34,645 nt of DNA from Solirubrobacteraceae bacterium (GCA_017882455.1 JADGPL010000030.1:1-34645), one strand, 5' to 3'. Counted from the stretch's first letter, positions 23,944-31,231 are shown. The notes: generated by a model from the sequence alone, not told the origin. Made by a program: numbers and translations.

Positions 23944-24696
23944 CTAGTGGTGGTGGGAGTGTCCGCGCACCGTTCGCAAGCTTTCGCGGGTGATGCGCAG
24001 GATGACGGCGGTCATCGCCAGGCCGATGATGGGATCGAGGACCGGGGCGCCCGCGGCGATCGCGAGGGCGCTTGCGATCACGGCGAGCGAGACGTATGCG
24101 TCAACGCGGGCATGCTCGCCGTCTGCGGTCAGCGCTGGACTGTCCAGCTCGTGTCCTGCATGGGTGCGTACCAGCGCAGCGAGCCAGTTGCCCGCGAACC
24201 CGATCGCACCGGCGAGCGCGAGGATCAGGAGGTGGCCGGGCGTGGATGGGTGGATCAGGCGCAGGATCGCCTCATAGGCGGCCACGCAGGCGGAGGTGAA
24301 GATGGCCGCCACGACCGCGAGTCCCGCTAGACGCTCGGCGCGGGGGGAGCGCAGCGCGAAGGCGATGCCGAGAGGGATCGCGGTCAGCGCGTCGCCGCCG
24401 TTGTGGATCAGGTCGGCCAGGAGGGCGAGGCTGCCGCTGAGAGCGAACACGAGCGCCTGTACCGCGGCGGTGCTCCCGAGGATGGCGAGCGCGAGCGCGA
24501 CGGCTCGGACGCCCTCGCGCGAGCGCTTGATGCTCTCATCCACGAGCCCGTGAGAGTGACCGTGCGCGTCCACGTCGCGGTCGCGATCGGCGTGCTCAGA
24601 CCGGTGCTCGTGTGGTCCGGTGTGCGGGTGAGCGTGGCGCAGGCGGCCGTGGCGGTGCAGGTCGCCTTCGACGGGCTCGTAGGTGGCTGAGGGCAC
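23944..24696 (-). CDS. Cation diffusion facilitator (CDF) metal exporter with His-rich ends
   Basis: This 250-aa CDF transporter exchanges protons for divalent metals such as Zn or Co. After a His-rich cytosolic N-terminus (12 His in the first 50 residues, including AHGHSHG), five to six hydrophobic helices carry the metal-site pairs: LADLIHNGGDAL in helix 2 (H-x3-D) and DGEHARVDAYVSL in helix 5 (H-x3-D). The protein ends right after helix 6 with RGHSHHH, so the usual C-terminal metallochaperone-like domain is missing. The start is GTG at 24696, 11 bases after the permease-YHS stop, so both are probably one transcript. The gene converges on the P1B ATPase with a gap of 54 bases. Which metal is exported is not shown by the sequence. 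Confidence 0.88.
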   Translation of the reverse strand: MPSATYEPVEGDLHRHGRLRHAHPHTGPHEHRSEHADRDRDVDAHGHSHGLVDESIKRSREGVRAVALALAILGSTAAVQALVFALSGSLALLADLIHNGGDALTAIPLGIAFALRSPRAERLAGLAVVAAIFTSACVAAYEAILRLIHPSTPGHLLILALAGAIGFAGNWLAALVRTHAGHELDSPALTADGEHARVDAYVSLAVIASALAIAAGAPVLDPIIGLAMTAVILRITRESLRTVRGHSHHH

Positions 24697-24707
24697 GGTC
24701 TTCGAGG

Positions 24708-25973
24708 TCAGTGGTGGTGCCTGTGGTGGTGCGAGCCCGTGGCCTGCCGCTCGGTTTCAGGGACTGTGGGGTTGGCCTCGAAGGCGTGCAGGCAATGCTC
24801 TGAGCAGAAGTAGAACCTCTCCCCGGCGAAGTCCATCTGGATCGCCTTGGCCTTGTCGACCTTCATGCCACACACGGGGTCGGTGACGCCGCGTCGCATG
24901 GTCAGGGAGAAGAGGGCGCCGAAGACAGCCACGCCGAGGAGGTTGGTGAAGAGCTTGTAGTCGAGCCTGATCTGGCCGAAGATGTCAGCCCGCGTGGGCC
25001 TCGTGTGGGGGATGAGCCCTACGCCGCTGAACAGGCCGTCCACGATCAGCGCCGCGAGCACCATCGTCACGAACATCAGCGCGACGATTCGCAGGGCGTA
25101 GGCGTTGCCGTAGTACTTGCGATAGATCTGGACGATCGGCAGGACGATCAGGTCGGCGAAGATGAAGGCGATCACACCGGCGAAGCTGATCCCGCCCGAC
25201 CACAGCACTGCGGCGAGCGGCACGTTGCCGACCGAGCAGACGAAGCTGAAGATCGCGATGAGCGGCCCGACGATCGCGTTCTCGATCAGCTTCAACCCTG
25301 CCGGCGCGCTCGTGATGAAGAGGCTGTTGAAGAAGCTGTTGGGGAGCTGGCCGACGAAGCCCGCGAGCAGAAAGCCGATCAGGATCTCCTTCCACACCAT
25401 CGACCAGTCGTTGCGGAAGTTGTGCGCGACGTCCGACCAGGCGCTCGCGCTCGTCAGGCGCCGGCGGATCGTCATGTGCTCGCCGGCGCTGTGGTGTTGG
25501 TGGCCGGTGTCGGCCTCCTGTGCGTGCTCGCGTGCCTGCTCCTCCAGGCGCCTTGACACGAACAGGCGCAGGAGCACGGTCATGATCGCGATCAGGACGA
25601 GCCCGCCGACGAACTCCGCGAGCGTGAACTGCCAACCGATCAGAACCCACATGACGATCCCCAGCTCGACCACGAGGTTGGTCGAGCTGAACTGGAAGGC
25701 AAGCGCAGAAGCCGCCGAGGCGCCCTTCTGAAAGAGGCTCTTGGCGATCGCGATCGCGGCATAGCTGCACGAGGAGGAGGCGGCGCCCAGCCCGGTTGCC
25801 AGTGCGACTGGGCGAAAGCCCGAGCCGCCGAGGGCATCTTGGATGCGCTCGCGGGGGACCCACGCCTGGACCACCGCGGAGATCGCGAAGCCGAGGACCA
25901 GCGCCCACCAGACCTCCCACGCCATCAGGAACGCGTCCTTGAAGCCGTCGCCGATGGTCGTCAGTACACCCAC
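24708..25973 (-). CDS. Permease (UPF0718/DUF318) fused to a YHS metal-binding domain
   Basis: This 421-aa protein has eight or more membrane segments in two halves, separated by a charged His-containing loop (about residues 145-200). Each half has a conserved Cys in a helix: SSSCSYAAIAIAKS and FVCSVGNVPLAAV, the signature of the UPF0718/ArsP-like permeases. After the last helix comes a YHS domain, DPVCGMKVDKAKA with FYFCSEHCLHAF, which offers four Cys/His ligands, and then a tail HHHRHHH. I use the GTG at 25973: TATTCT lies six bases ahead, so the message would be leaderless, and an earlier ATG at 26081 would run through the csoR gene. It is divergent from csoR and shares its operator, and is followed by the CDF gene. 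A metal or metalloid efflux role is likely; copper is suggested by CsoR. Confidence 0.82.
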   Translation of the reverse strand: MGVLTTIGDGFKDAFLMAWEVWWALVLGFAISAVVQAWVPRERIQDALGGSGFRPVALATGLGAASSSCSYAAIAIAKSLFQKGASAASALAFQFSSTNLVVELGIVMWVLIGWQFTLAEFVGGLVLIAIMTVLLRLFVSRRLEEQAREHAQEADTGHQHHSAGEHMTIRRRLTSASAWSDVAHNFRNDWSMVWKEILIGFLLAGFVGQLPNSFFNSLFITSAPAGLKLIENAIVGPLIAIFSFVCSVGNVPLAAVLWSGGISFAGVIAFIFADLIVLPIVQIYRKYYGNAYALRIVALMFVTMVLAALIVDGLFSGVGLIPHTRPTRADIFGQIRLDYKLFTNLLGVAVFGALFSLTMRRGVTDPVCGMKVDKAKAIQMDFAGERFYFCSEHCLHAFEANPTVPETERQATGSHHHRHHH

Positions 25974-25979
25974 ACCGCT

Positions 25980-25985
25980 AGAATA
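25980..25985 (-). promoter_or_regulatory. -10 box of leaderless permease-YHS gene
   Basis: On the minus strand TATTCT is followed by six bases (AGCGGT) and the GTG at 25973. It overlaps the left arm of the CsoR-type operator. Confidence 0.6.
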
Positions 25986-26000
25986 CCCCCACCCCGTATT
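25982..26000. promoter_or_regulatory. CsoR-type operator between csoR and the permease gene
   Basis: AATAC at 25982-25986 and GTATT at 25996-26000 are perfect inverted arms around a nine-base C-rich centre CCCCACCCC. The pattern ATAC plus C-run plus GTAT is that of operators bound by CsoR/RcnR-family repressors. It overlaps the minus-strand -10 box and ends two bases before the plus-strand one, so a bound repressor would block both genes. Confidence 0.7.
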
Positions 26001-26002
26001 GG

Positions 26003-26008
26003 TATCCT
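26003..26008 (+). promoter_or_regulatory. -10 box of leaderless csoR
   Basis: TATCCT is followed by six bases (GGCGCG) and the ATG at 26015, with no ribosome site between. The mirror arrangement on the other strand uses the same spacing. Confidence 0.6.
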
Positions 26009-26014
26009 GGCGCG

Positions 26015-26317
26015 ATGGCGACCGCCCATGCAACGCCCGCTGGAAGGGGTTATCAGGCAAGCAAGGACCAACTCCTCGCACGACTTGGACGCATCAAGGG
26101 CCAGGTCTCCGGCATCGAGCGCATGATCGAGCAGGACCGCTACTGCATCGACGTCCTCACCCAGATATCAGCGATCCAGGCCGCACTGGACAAGGTCGCG
26201 CTCGGGTTGTTGGACGGACACGCCCGCACCTGTGTCCTCGATGCTGAGGCCGAGCATCAAGAGGAGCGCGCCGTCGAGCTGATGGCCGCCGTCGGGCGAC
26301 TCATGCGCCGCGGATGA
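26015..26317 (+). CDS. csoR: CsoR-family metal-sensing transcriptional repressor
   Basis: CsoR is a DUF156 helical repressor that leaves DNA when it binds Cu(I). This 100-aa protein has the family core: LLARLGRIKGQVSGIERMIE (helix 1), then Cys44 in RYCIDVLTQI, and His69 and Cys73 in DGHARTCV. The C-H-C set is the Cu(I) triad of mycobacterial CsoR, so copper is the best guess for the signal; nickel and formaldehyde sensors of the family use other ligands. The ATG at 26015 lies six bases after a -10 box. It is transcribed away from the permease-YHS and CDF genes, with a CsoR-type operator between, so autoregulation and control of that efflux unit are likely. Confidence 0.92.
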   Translation: MATAHATPAGRGYQASKDQLLARLGRIKGQVSGIERMIEQDRYCIDVLTQISAIQAALDKVALGLLDGHARTCVLDAEAEHQEERAVELMAAVGRLMRRG

Positions 26318-26420
26318 CTCTGAGCGCCGCGGCGGATCGACGATCAACGGGGCGGGGAAGGGGGGCGAGTCGCTCTGTTCTCCTCCCGCCTGCAGCACGT
26401 GACGTGGGCGGTACTTTGCC

Positions 26421-26449
26421 GCATCCGAGTCGTCGCTGGCTACGGATGC
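26421..26449. other. Inverted repeat between csoR and the slipin gene
   Basis: GCATCCG (26421-26427) and CGGATGC (26443-26449) form a seven-base stem with a 15-base loop, about 100 bases after csoR and 34 before the slipin ATG. It could end the csoR message or be a leader structure; no T-run follows. Confidence 0.35.
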
Positions 26450-26483
26450 GCGGAATCCTCGGCGATGTGAGTGTTGCTGTGCG

Positions 26484-27281
26484 ATGTCCACAGCAATGGT
26501 CGTAGTCATAGTCTTGGCTGGGCTTGCGCTGCTTCTCTTGGCGAGCGCAATTCGGATCGTGCGGGAGTATCAGCGCGTGGTGGTGTTTCGTCTCGGACGT
26601 TTGCGCGGGGCGCGCGGGCCGGGCCTGGTGTTGATCATCCCGTTCATCGAGCGCACTCGGTGGGTGAACCTCCAGATCGACACTGCCGACATCCCGCCGC
26701 AGGACGTCATCACGAAGGACAACGTGACCGTGCGGGTCGAGGCGGCCGTGTTCTACCGTGTCGTGGATCCGGTGAAGGCGGTCGTGGCGATCCGCGACTA
26801 CGAACACGGTGTGCTCCGCATTGCCCAGACGACTCTGCGGGCCACGCTTGGTCAGCATGAACTCGACGACCTGCTCGCCAACCAGGCTGCGATCAACGAG
26901 TTGCTCAAGCAGATCATCGACTCCGCGACGGAGCCGTGGGGCGTCAATGTGGTGAAGGTGGAGACCAAGGACGTGGATCTGCCGGACACGATGAAGCGCG
27001 CGATGGCGCGTCAGGCAGAGGCCGAGCGCGAGCGTCGCGCGAAGGTGATCGCTGCCGAGGGCGAGTATCAGGCGGCGGAGCGTCTCTCCCAGGCCGCTGG
27101 AGTGATCGCCCGAGAGCCCGGAACGCTGACGCTGCGCACGTTGCAGACGCTCGCCGAGGTCGCTACCGAGCACAACTCGACGATTGTGCTGCCAATACCG
27201 CTTGACATCCTCGATGCGGTGCGCCAGCGCGCACGGCCGGCGCCGTCGAGCCACGGGCATACCGAGGCCCCCGCCGCCTAG
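26484..27281 (+). CDS. Slipin/stomatin-like SPFH (band 7) membrane protein
   Basis: This 265-aa protein is a bacterial slipin, a scaffold thought to organise membrane microdomains and often paired with an NfeD protease. One N-terminal membrane helix (MVVVIVLAGLALLLLA) is followed by the SPFH domain: REYQRVVVFRLGRLRGARGPG, PFIERTRWVNLQIDTADIPPQ, then VTVRVEAAVFYRVVDP. A charged helix AEAERERRAKVIAAEGEYQAAERL leads to oligomerisation helices, ending with a short polar tail. No NfeD gene is adjacent. The ATG at 26484 is chosen because it opens the frame; an ATG four codons later is also possible, and no ribosome site is clear. It meets the next gene tail to tail at a shared hairpin. Confidence 0.92.
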   Translation: MSTAMVVVIVLAGLALLLLASAIRIVREYQRVVVFRLGRLRGARGPGLVLIIPFIERTRWVNLQIDTADIPPQDVITKDNVTVRVEAAVFYRVVDPVKAVVAIRDYEHGVLRIAQTTLRATLGQHELDDLLANQAAINELLKQIIDSATEPWGVNVVKVETKDVDLPDTMKRAMARQAEAERERRAKVIAAEGEYQAAERLSQAAGVIAREPGTLTLRTLQTLAEVATEHNSTIVLPIPLDILDAVRQRARPAPSSHGHTEAPAA

Positions 27282-27300
27282 AAGGCCAGCGGCCTTCTAG
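27278..27300. terminator. Bidirectional terminator containing both stop codons
   Basis: A perfect 10-base stem, CTAGAAGGCC at 27278-27287 and GGCCTTCTAG at 27291-27300, has a three-base loop. The TAG stop of the slipin gene (27279-27281) lies in the left arm and the TAG stop of the convergent gene (27299-27297) in the right arm. It is followed by no T-run in either direction. Confidence 0.75.
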
Positions 27301-28445
27301 TACCGCAGGAGGGCCGCAATCGAGCCCCGTTGGGCGAGGGCGTCCGGATGGTGGCGCACGGCCAGGACCTCGGCGGACTGCCTGAGCGCGAGCTCGATCG
27401 CTCGCTCGATCACGTCCTCCACCGGTTCTGGCGTGGTGCCATCAGCCGGGCATGCGAGCGCGCCGACGGACAGGCGGCCGCACTGCGGGCAGGCGAACCC
27501 GGGCGCGGTGAATCCATGCGCGAATAGGAGCGTCTGCACGCGGGCCTCGGCGAGCAGCCCGAGCACCTCGTCCAGGCCGGTGGCACCGTGCCCGTTCGGG
27601 GCGAGGCCCTCCTCCAGCCGATCGAGCGTCTCGCGCTCGCGGCGGCTCTCGTCGGCTTCGATCACAGGGAGCGCGCGGGTCCGGATCTCCTCGGCGCTGG
27701 CGCGCTCGACGTCGATCTCGAAGTGGCCGGCCAGCCTCTGGCTGAGATCGGGGTGCAACTCGTGCTCGACGCGGTGGCGAAGCTCGCTCGGGCTCGCGAT
27801 GAGCAGCCGCTCGAACCGCGCCCCCTTGAACCGCTCATACAGGTTCGAGCAGGCGCTGCGGATGTGCTCGTCGACTTCGGTCTCGATCCCGCGCTGGTAG
27901 CGCCCCTGCGAGCGCCCGCCCTGCGAGTGGCGACCGCGAACGTCGTCGAGCACGCTGTCCACCTCCACGAGGTGCTCGCGCGCGCCGCGCAGGATGCGGC
28001 TCGTGCGACGGCTTATCGCCAGCACACACCAGCGCTCGGGAGCGGCGAGCTCCACGAGCGGCTCGATGAACGGACGGGCGTCGAGCACCGCCGCATCCGG
28101 GACTCCTCGCGGCAGGCTCACCACGTCGAAGAGCTCGATCGGCGTTGAGCAGAAGATCGCGAGGCCCCGTGCGGAGGGCACCGCGAGCTCGGCGTCTGTG
28201 AAGAACTCTCGCACCCGCTCGATGCCTCCGCGCAGCGCGAGGCGCTCGGCGTGCGATCCCTGCTCCTCGGCCGCGTGGCTGCGCTCGAGCTCGTCGAGCA
28301 AAGCGTCGAGCTCCATGTGGCGCTCGCGCAGGTTCGGGAAGTCGGACGGGTCGAGGCTCAGATAGAGGCTCAGGACGCGATGACCGTCCGTCTCCAGCCG
28401 AGTCAGGCGGTCGATGGCCTCGCCCAGGTTGCTGGTCCTGTTCAC
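27297..28445 (-). CDS. Vms1/Ankzf1-like (bacterial eRF1-type) peptidyl-tRNA hydrolase
   Basis: The 382-aa protein resembles the bacterial release-factor-1-like family related to eukaryotic Vms1/ANKZF1, which cuts nascent chains from tRNA on stalled ribosomes. Visible elements: an N-terminal domain from LTRLETDGHRVLSLYLSLDP, a central eRF1-like segment with the catalytic-loop pattern SQGGRSQGRYQRGIE (Gln-containing, as in Vms1), a domain with LLIASPSELRHRVEHELHP, and a C-terminal part containing a possible zinc site CPQCGRLSVGALACPADG. It is cytosolic. The GTG at 28445 shares bases with the upstream stop (GTGA), fixing the start; a longer frame to 28733 lies over the upstream gene. It converges on the slipin gene at a shared terminator. 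A direct role in ribosome rescue is inferred from the family. Confidence 0.8.
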   Translation of the reverse strand: MNRTSNLGEAIDRLTRLETDGHRVLSLYLSLDPSDFPNLRERHMELDALLDELERSHAAEEQGSHAERLALRGGIERVREFFTDAELAVPSARGLAIFCSTPIELFDVVSLPRGVPDAAVLDARPFIEPLVELAAPERWCVLAISRRTSRILRGAREHLVEVDSVLDDVRGRHSQGGRSQGRYQRGIETEVDEHIRSACSNLYERFKGARFERLLIASPSELRHRVEHELHPDLSQRLAGHFEIDVERASAEEIRTRALPVIEADESRRERETLDRLEEGLAPNGHGATGLDEVLGLLAEARVQTLLFAHGFTAPGFACPQCGRLSVGALACPADGTTPEPVEDVIERAIELALRQSAEVLAVRHHPDALAQRGSIAALLRY

Positions 28446-28684
28446 TGGTCGACCGTGACATCGACGGGGCGCAGGCTCATCGCACCGAGCTCGCCCGGCG
28501 TGTACGGCTGGACCTCGAGCGTCAGGCAGTCCTCGAGCGACGCGAACGGCTGTCGCTGGGTGGTACTGAACTGTGAGACGACACGAAAGAGGCGCCGGCC
28601 GTCGGTCAGATAGCTCTCGGAGTCCAACCGCCGCTCCCTGGGGGCGCGCAGACCCGAGCGAGGACGAAACAGGGTGATCGACAT
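28442..28684 (-). CDS. Small unknown protein coupled to the Vms1-like gene
   Basis: I do not recognise this 80-aa protein. It starts at the ATG at 28684, with GGAG five to eight bases ahead, and its stop overlaps the GTG of the Vms1-like gene, so the pair is translationally coupled. Seen in the sequence: a basic N-terminus (LFRPRSGLRAPRERR), a beta-rich stretch SYLTDGRRLFRVVSQFST, then EDCLTLEVQPYTPGEL with one Cys, and a C-terminus of alternating hydrophobic residues. No membrane segment is present. An ATG at 28720 would add 12 residues. Coupling suggests a joint function in translation quality control, but this is inference. Confidence 0.65.
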   Translation of the reverse strand: MSITLFRPRSGLRAPRERRLDSESYLTDGRRLFRVVSQFSTTQRQPFASLEDCLTLEVQPYTPGELGAMSLRPVDVTVDQ

Positions 28685-28773
28685 GCTCCGATGCTCCCGC
28701 TTCGGGTCCGGTGCGCGCATCCGCAGGCGCCACGGCTATCGCGGGGGAGGACTACGTAGAACAGGCCCGCATC

Positions 28774-29862
28774 TCACTCCGCAGAGCTCACGTCGCCCGC
28801 GAGGGGCGGGGCATCGGGGGGAACGCTCGAGTCTTCGCCCGGCGCCGGGCCCTCGACGCGTTCGACTCCGGGCGTCGGGAGCAGGTGATCGCGGCGCGAG
28901 GGATCCCTGAGCGTGGCCGGGCTCGACCCCCCACCGCGAGGGCTCCGCTGTAGCGGCTCTGGGCCGCCCTGCTCGTGTCTCTCGGTGAAGACGGCGCGTA
29001 CGCGGTCGAGTGCGAAGGCCGCCCGTACGGGCACGGCACTGTGTCCGCCGTGCCCGCTGCTCGGCTCCCAGCGAAATGCGATCAGGGCGAACGCGCCCGC
29101 GAGCAGGCCCCAGACGGCCAGCAGCTCGAGATGACCCAGCTGCAGGGTGTGGGTTCCGTTGACGGGGTTGAAGGCCGCCTCGAGGTCATCCGCGAAGGGG
29201 CGCAATGGGAATGACGAGGCGAGGTCGCGTAGCCAGCGCGGAGCGCCGTCGATCGGGATGAACACGTCCGAGACGAAGCACAGCGGCAGGATCGTGCCCC
29301 AGGCCACCGGGAAGGCGGAGTCCGCGCGCGGCACCAGGACGGTCACCGCAAGTGCCACCGAGCAGAAACAGAAGATGGCGAGCGCGAGCACCACCAGGAC
29401 CGCCGGCACAGCGGCCCAGATCATCTGAAAGCCGTAGACCCAGGAGCCGACCGCCACGACGACGATCGCTGAGAGGAGAGCCACGATGCTCGCTGCGCCG
29501 ATACGCCCCGCCATGTAGATCCAGGACGGCAGGGGAGTGGAGCGGATGCGCTTCAGGATCCCTTCGTCGCGCGCGAGCGTGATCTGCGAGATCACGCTCA
29601 TGTAGCACGCGTTCGCCACCGCGAAGGCGATCATCGCCGGTGTGAAGAACTGCACGAAGGGGATGTTGCCGCGGCTTTCCACGCGGGTGCCTTTGTAGAG
29701 GAGGTTGACCGCGAGCAGCACCATCAGGGGCACGATCAGGGTCGCGAAGGAGCTCAGCGGTGAGCGCACCAGCACGCGCATCTGGTAGCCGATCTGAGTC
29801 GAGAGCAGCCGTGCGCTCGACCGTCGCCGGCGGGAGCGGTCCGGTTGCTCAGCCGCGGCCAT
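28774..29862 (-). CDS. ABC-2 type transporter permease
   Basis: This 362-aa protein has six membrane segments of the ABC-2 type, beginning QMRVLVRSPLSSFATLIVPLMVLLAV and including the region VPRADSAFPVAWGTILPLCFVSDVFIP that is typical of the drug-export permeases. It pairs with the ATPase at 29849, whose 3' end overlaps this gene by 14 bases. After the last helix (LLAGAFALIAFRWEP) an unusual tail of about 85 residues rich in Pro, Gly, Glu and Arg follows, longer than in most relatives. Substrate is unknown; such pairs export drugs, lipids or polysaccharides. The reading frame starts at the ATG at 29862. Confidence 0.88.
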   Translation of the reverse strand: MAAAEQPDRSRRRRSSARLLSTQIGYQMRVLVRSPLSSFATLIVPLMVLLAVNLLYKGTRVESRGNIPFVQFFTPAMIAFAVANACYMSVISQITLARDEGILKRIRSTPLPSWIYMAGRIGAASIVALLSAIVVVAVGSWVYGFQMIWAAVPAVLVVLALAIFCFCSVALAVTVLVPRADSAFPVAWGTILPLCFVSDVFIPIDGAPRWLRDLASSFPLRPFADDLEAAFNPVNGTHTLQLGHLELLAVWGLLAGAFALIAFRWEPSSGHGGHSAVPVRAAFALDRVRAVFTERHEQGGPEPLQRSPRGGGSSPATLRDPSRRDHLLPTPGVERVEGPAPGEDSSVPPDAPPLAGDVSSAE

Positions 29863-30766
29863 TGTCGTCCTCGGAGGTGAGCTGCAAGTAGACCTCCTCC
29901 AACGAGGGGCCGCTCACGGTCAGATGGGAGAGCTCGATCCCGCCCTGGACCGCCCACGCGCACAGCCCGAGCAGCACTGGGGTCGGCTGTACGGTCCGCA
30001 GCTCGAGCGCGCCTCGGCGGGGACGTGCGATCACGCGCAGATCCTGCGGCAAGGCATCGATCCAGAGTCCCGCTGGGAGGCCAAAGCAGATTGACGTCTC
30101 CTGCGCGCCCGCGTTGCCGAGGGCCTCGGGGGGCCCCTCGGCGACGATGCGCCCGGCCGCGAGCACGATCGCTCGGTCGGCGAGCTGCTGCACCTCATCC
30201 ATGTAATGGGAGGTGAGGACGATCGTGCGCCCCAGGCCGCGCAGGCTTCTGATCAACTCCCACGCTCCATGTCTTGCCGCCGGGTCAAAGCCCGTGGTTG
30301 GCTCGTCGAGAAAGATCAGATCGGGGTCGCCGACGAGTGCGAGCGCGAGGTCGAGCCGCCTGCGCTGGCCTCCTGAAAGTGTCTTCGCTCGTGCACCGCG
30401 CTTGTCGGCCAGCCCGACCATCGCGATCAGCTCATCCACGGGCAGGGCCGCCGGGTAGCAGCCGGCGTACAGCGAGAGCACCTCGTGGACCGACAGCTCT
30501 CCGTCGATGCCGGCCGACTGCAGGACGATGCCCACGCGCTCGCGAAGCGCGCGTCCTCCGTGCTGAGGATCCGAGCCGAGGACCCGGACCTGGCCGCCGC
30601 TACGGCGGCGGTGGCCCTCGAGGATCTCGAGCGTGGTGGTCTTGCCTGCGCCGTTGGGCCCGAGCAGGGCGAACACTTCGCCCTCCTCGACGCGGAACGA
30701 CACGCCGCGGACGGCGTCGACGGATCCGTAGCTCTTGAACAGATCCTCGACCTCGATCACCGTCAT
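29849..30766 (-). CDS. ABC transporter ATP-binding protein
   Basis: This 305-aa ATPase energises the ABC-2 permease next to it. It has Walker A GPNGAGKTTTLEIL, the Q-loop VGIVLQSAG, the signature LSGGQRRRLDLALAL, Walker B LIFLDEPTTGFDP and the H-loop LTSHYMDE, so it should be active. The C-terminal 80 residues follow the usual DrrA-like extension. The ATG at 30766 is preceded by TAGATT and six bases, the same leaderless pattern seen elsewhere in this window. The last 14 bases overlap the permease gene. The 131 bases between it and tRNA-Cys hold only this promoter and nothing else I recognise. Confidence 0.93.
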   Translation of the reverse strand: MTVIEVEDLFKSYGSVDAVRGVSFRVEEGEVFALLGPNGAGKTTTLEILEGHRRRSGGQVRVLGSDPQHGGRALRERVGIVLQSAGIDGELSVHEVLSLYAGCYPAALPVDELIAMVGLADKRGARAKTLSGGQRRRLDLALALVGDPDLIFLDEPTTGFDPAARHGAWELIRSLRGLGRTIVLTSHYMDEVQQLADRAIVLAAGRIVAEGPPEALGNAGAQETSICFGLPAGLWIDALPQDLRVIARPRRGALELRTVQPTPVLLGLCAWAVQGGIELSHLTVSGPSLEEVYLQLTSEDDNGRG

Positions 30767-30772
30767 CGCCCG

Positions 30773-30778
30773 AATCTA
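30773..30778 (-). promoter_or_regulatory. -10 box of leaderless ABC ATPase gene
   Basis: TAGATT on the minus strand is followed by six bases (CGGGCG) and the ATG at 30766. No ribosome site lies between. Confidence 0.5.
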
Positions 30779-30897
30779 TGTCGCGGCGTAGAGCCTGAGA
30801 TCGTGACTATCCCGCACCAGCTAGGCGAAATCTACGTAGGAGCTAACGCCTCGGCCGGCTCTCAAGCCACGCTAGAAGGAGGCGCCTCAAGAGAGAG

Positions 30898-30968
30898 AGG
30901 CGACGACCGGAATCGAACCGGTGTAGACGGCTTTGCAGGCCGCTGCGTAGCCACTCCGCCACGTCGCC
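30898..30968 (-). tRNA. tRNA-Cys (GCA)
   Basis: The minus strand folds as a full cloverleaf: acceptor GGCGACG/CGTCGCC, anticodon loop CTGCAAA with anticodon GCA and U at position 33, T-arm with GGTTCGATTCC, and discriminator U, which is usual for tRNA-Cys. It is 71 bases without an encoded CCA. Confidence 0.95.
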
Positions 30969-31108
30969 AGGAAGGAGCTTCAAGCGTACCGGGCGTCGGC
31001 GGCCTTGGGAGGTCTGCCGGCAGCGAGACATGAAGCTCGGTCGTAACTCCGCGTGATCCTGCGGATGACGAGGGGCTCTCGCCCGTTGATACCCTTGGCA
31101 TCTTCCCA

Positions 31109-31181
31109 GGGCGATTAGCTCAGCTGGGAGAGCGCCGCCTCGACAAGGCGGAGGTCACTGGTTCGAGCCCAGTATCGCCCA
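31109..31181 (+). tRNA. tRNA-Val (GAC), with C at position 33
   Basis: All four stems pair: acceptor GGGCGAT/ATCGCCC, D-arm GCTC/GAGC, anticodon stem CCGCC/GGCGG and T-arm ACTGG/CCAGT. The anticodon loop is TCGACAA, which places GAC at 34-36 and C, not the near-universal U, at 33. No CCA is encoded. The discriminator is A. The accessory region begins just after it. Confidence 0.9.
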
Positions 31182-31231
31182 TCGGCAGATTTGGCTCTGG
31201 TGCAAGGATTATCCGGCTCCTGAGAGCGGGC

